In this document: positions 56,268 through 56,660 of the stretch, piece after piece
Position numbering within the stretch: position 1 is the stretch's first letter
How the letters are laid out: every line of letters begins with the position of its first letter
NCBI GenBank assembly: GCA_029269125.1
Contig: JARHXX010000024.1
Coordinates: 1 to 56,660, forward strand
DNA: 56,660 nt
Reading direction: 5' to 3'
Source: Kiritimatiellaeota bacterium B1221
GTDB taxonomy: Bacteria > Verrucomicrobiota > Kiritimatiellia > SS1-B-03-39 > UBA6053
Notes under the pieces: generated by a model
Told to the model about the DNA's origin: nothing
Seen by the model: the letters and a program-made list of their open reading frames with translations, nothing else
Database searches by the model: none
Program-made: the position numbers and the translations under genes

Positions 56268-56494
56268 AGGTTTTCCTTAAAGTTCAGACGTTCCAAATCA
56301 TATTCCTCATCCTTAGGCAATTCGATTAAGATGTCGATTGCGATTTCAAAACCATCTTCAGAGTCTGTTGCTTTATTAAAAAATATCTGGCAAGGATGCC
56401 CTCCCTCCCCCATATTTTCCAAGACCAGACTCCTCATTGTGTACAAAATGGAGCGAGGGCATCCCTGCCCGAAGAACCAACCCGAATAAATCAA
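56264..56494 (-). pseudogene. Short frame (76 codons) coupled to the nucleotidyltransferase gene, possible gene remnant
   Basis: The last 25 or so residues (IAIDILIELPKDEEYDLERL) look like real protein, and the stop overlaps the next start as ATGA. The first half, however, reads through a long inverted repeat and has no protein character. The simplest reading is the surviving tail of a gene whose front was replaced by the repeat and the integrase region. It could also be a small gene starting at 56437. The family is not recognised. Confidence 0.3.
56389..56469. repeat. 81-bp element with 20-bp inverted terminal arms
   Basis: Arms at 56389-56408 and 56450-56469 match at 18 of 20 positions as inverted copies, with a 41-base interior. 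The right arm contains the palindrome-like core gagggcatccctgcc. On the minus strand the arms are followed within five bases by T6, so the structure may also serve as a terminator for the integrase transcript. It looks like a MITE- or REP-type intergenic repeat. Confidence 0.65.
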
Positions 56495-56515
56495 CAGGCC
56501 TTTTACAAGACCCCA

Positions 56516-56556
56516 TTGACTACTGACCCATAATTACAGCCCCTGACCACAGACCA
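56516..56556. repeat. Degenerate heptad repeats next to the integrase gene
   Basis: Two adjacent pairs of heptamers, ttgacta-ctgaccc (56516-56529) and ctgacca-cagacca (56543-56556), are separated by 13 bases. Such TGACCA-type short repeats directly after an integrase stop may mark a recombination or slippage region. Confidence 0.45.
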
Positions 56557-56561
56557 AATAC

Positions 56562-56660
56562 TTACAACGTATCCAGCGGACTCGCCACGCCCAGCGGCCC
56601 CTGATTGAGCACGTGGGTATAAATCATGGTGGTTTTCACATCCGCGTGTCCCAGCAGTTC
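56562..56660 (-). CDS. intI: Integron-type tyrosine recombinase, C-terminal 32 residues (gene continues past the window)
   Basis: The minus strand reads [18 protein letters not shown], then a GP-GV-SPLD tail and TAA. LGH carries the conserved His and MIYTH the catalytic Tyr of tyrosine recombinases. The THVL...GV-SPLD ending is the usual tail of integron integrases, unlike XerC/XerD, which end soon after the IYTH motif. Only the last 32 codons are in the window, so the full domain set, including the IntI-specific insertion, cannot be checked. The 3' end points into the window. Confidence 0.85.
   Translation of the reverse strand, partial: ELLGHADVKTTMIYTHVLNQGPLGVASPLDTL

Noticed and set aside
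56268..56561. attC recombination site
   Set aside because: No pair of GTTRRRY and RYYYAAC boxes with correct spacing could be read by eye; a covariance search would be decisive.

Overview
The window looks like a chromosomal segment of a Gram-negative PVC-superphylum bacterium, most likely a member of Verrucomicrobiota. The evidence is four very large secreted proteins (1185 to 3343 aa) built from DUF11, LamG, RTX, EF-hand and S-x-D-G-x-x-W repeats, a three-domain LplT-PlsC-acyl-ACP synthetase fusion, FGE-sulfatase/PEGA proteins, many lipoproteins, and the C-terminus of an integron-type integrase at the right edge. Species cannot be named from the sequence alone. Coding density is high and genes in one transcription unit often overlap by ATGA or GTGA.

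Layout, left to right. 1-818 has no convincing gene but carries a diverged tandem repeat; it is followed by a tRNA-Ser(TGA) with promoter and terminator. 1064-9694 (-) is a 2876-aa secreted DUF11/LruC-like/FG-GAP protein. 9826-13083 (-) is a housekeeping-type operon: MarR regulator, membrane-anchored coiled-coil protein, HolA, DUF3108 protein. Facing away from it, 13173-17479 (+) encodes a lipoprotein hydrolase coupled to Aas. The divergent region carries overlapping promoters and nested inverted repeats, so the MarR protein probably controls both sides. 17506-26892 (-) is a 3128-aa subtilisin-type protease with a von Willebrand A domain nested in a PPC-type domain and about two dozen propeller-like repeats.

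27024-34820 (-) holds two lipoproteins, a TPR/PEGA membrane protein, an FGE-fold/PEGA membrane protein, a hybrid histidine kinase and a membrane-anchored hydrolase. It looks like one envelope-associated module with a signalling tail. 34971-36754 (+) encodes a thioredoxin/haem-motif/PDZ protein and a second thioredoxin. 36811-37365 (-) is a YceI protein.

37509-53804 (-) is the most unusual part: a tight four-gene operon of 16.3 kb encoding a 620-aa secreted protein, a 3343-aa LamG protein with a long helical C-terminal region, an 1185-aa RTX/Calx-beta/EF-hand protein and a lipoprotein parvulin-type foldase. Sampled lines are more GC-rich than those of most neighbours. I regard it as the best candidate for an undescribed secreted system.

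54171-56267 (-) carries dinB and a sugar-nucleotidyltransferase-like gene. 56264-56660 holds a likely gene remnant, a large inverted repeat, heptad repeats and the end of the integrase gene, which suggests that the right edge borders a recombination hot spot.
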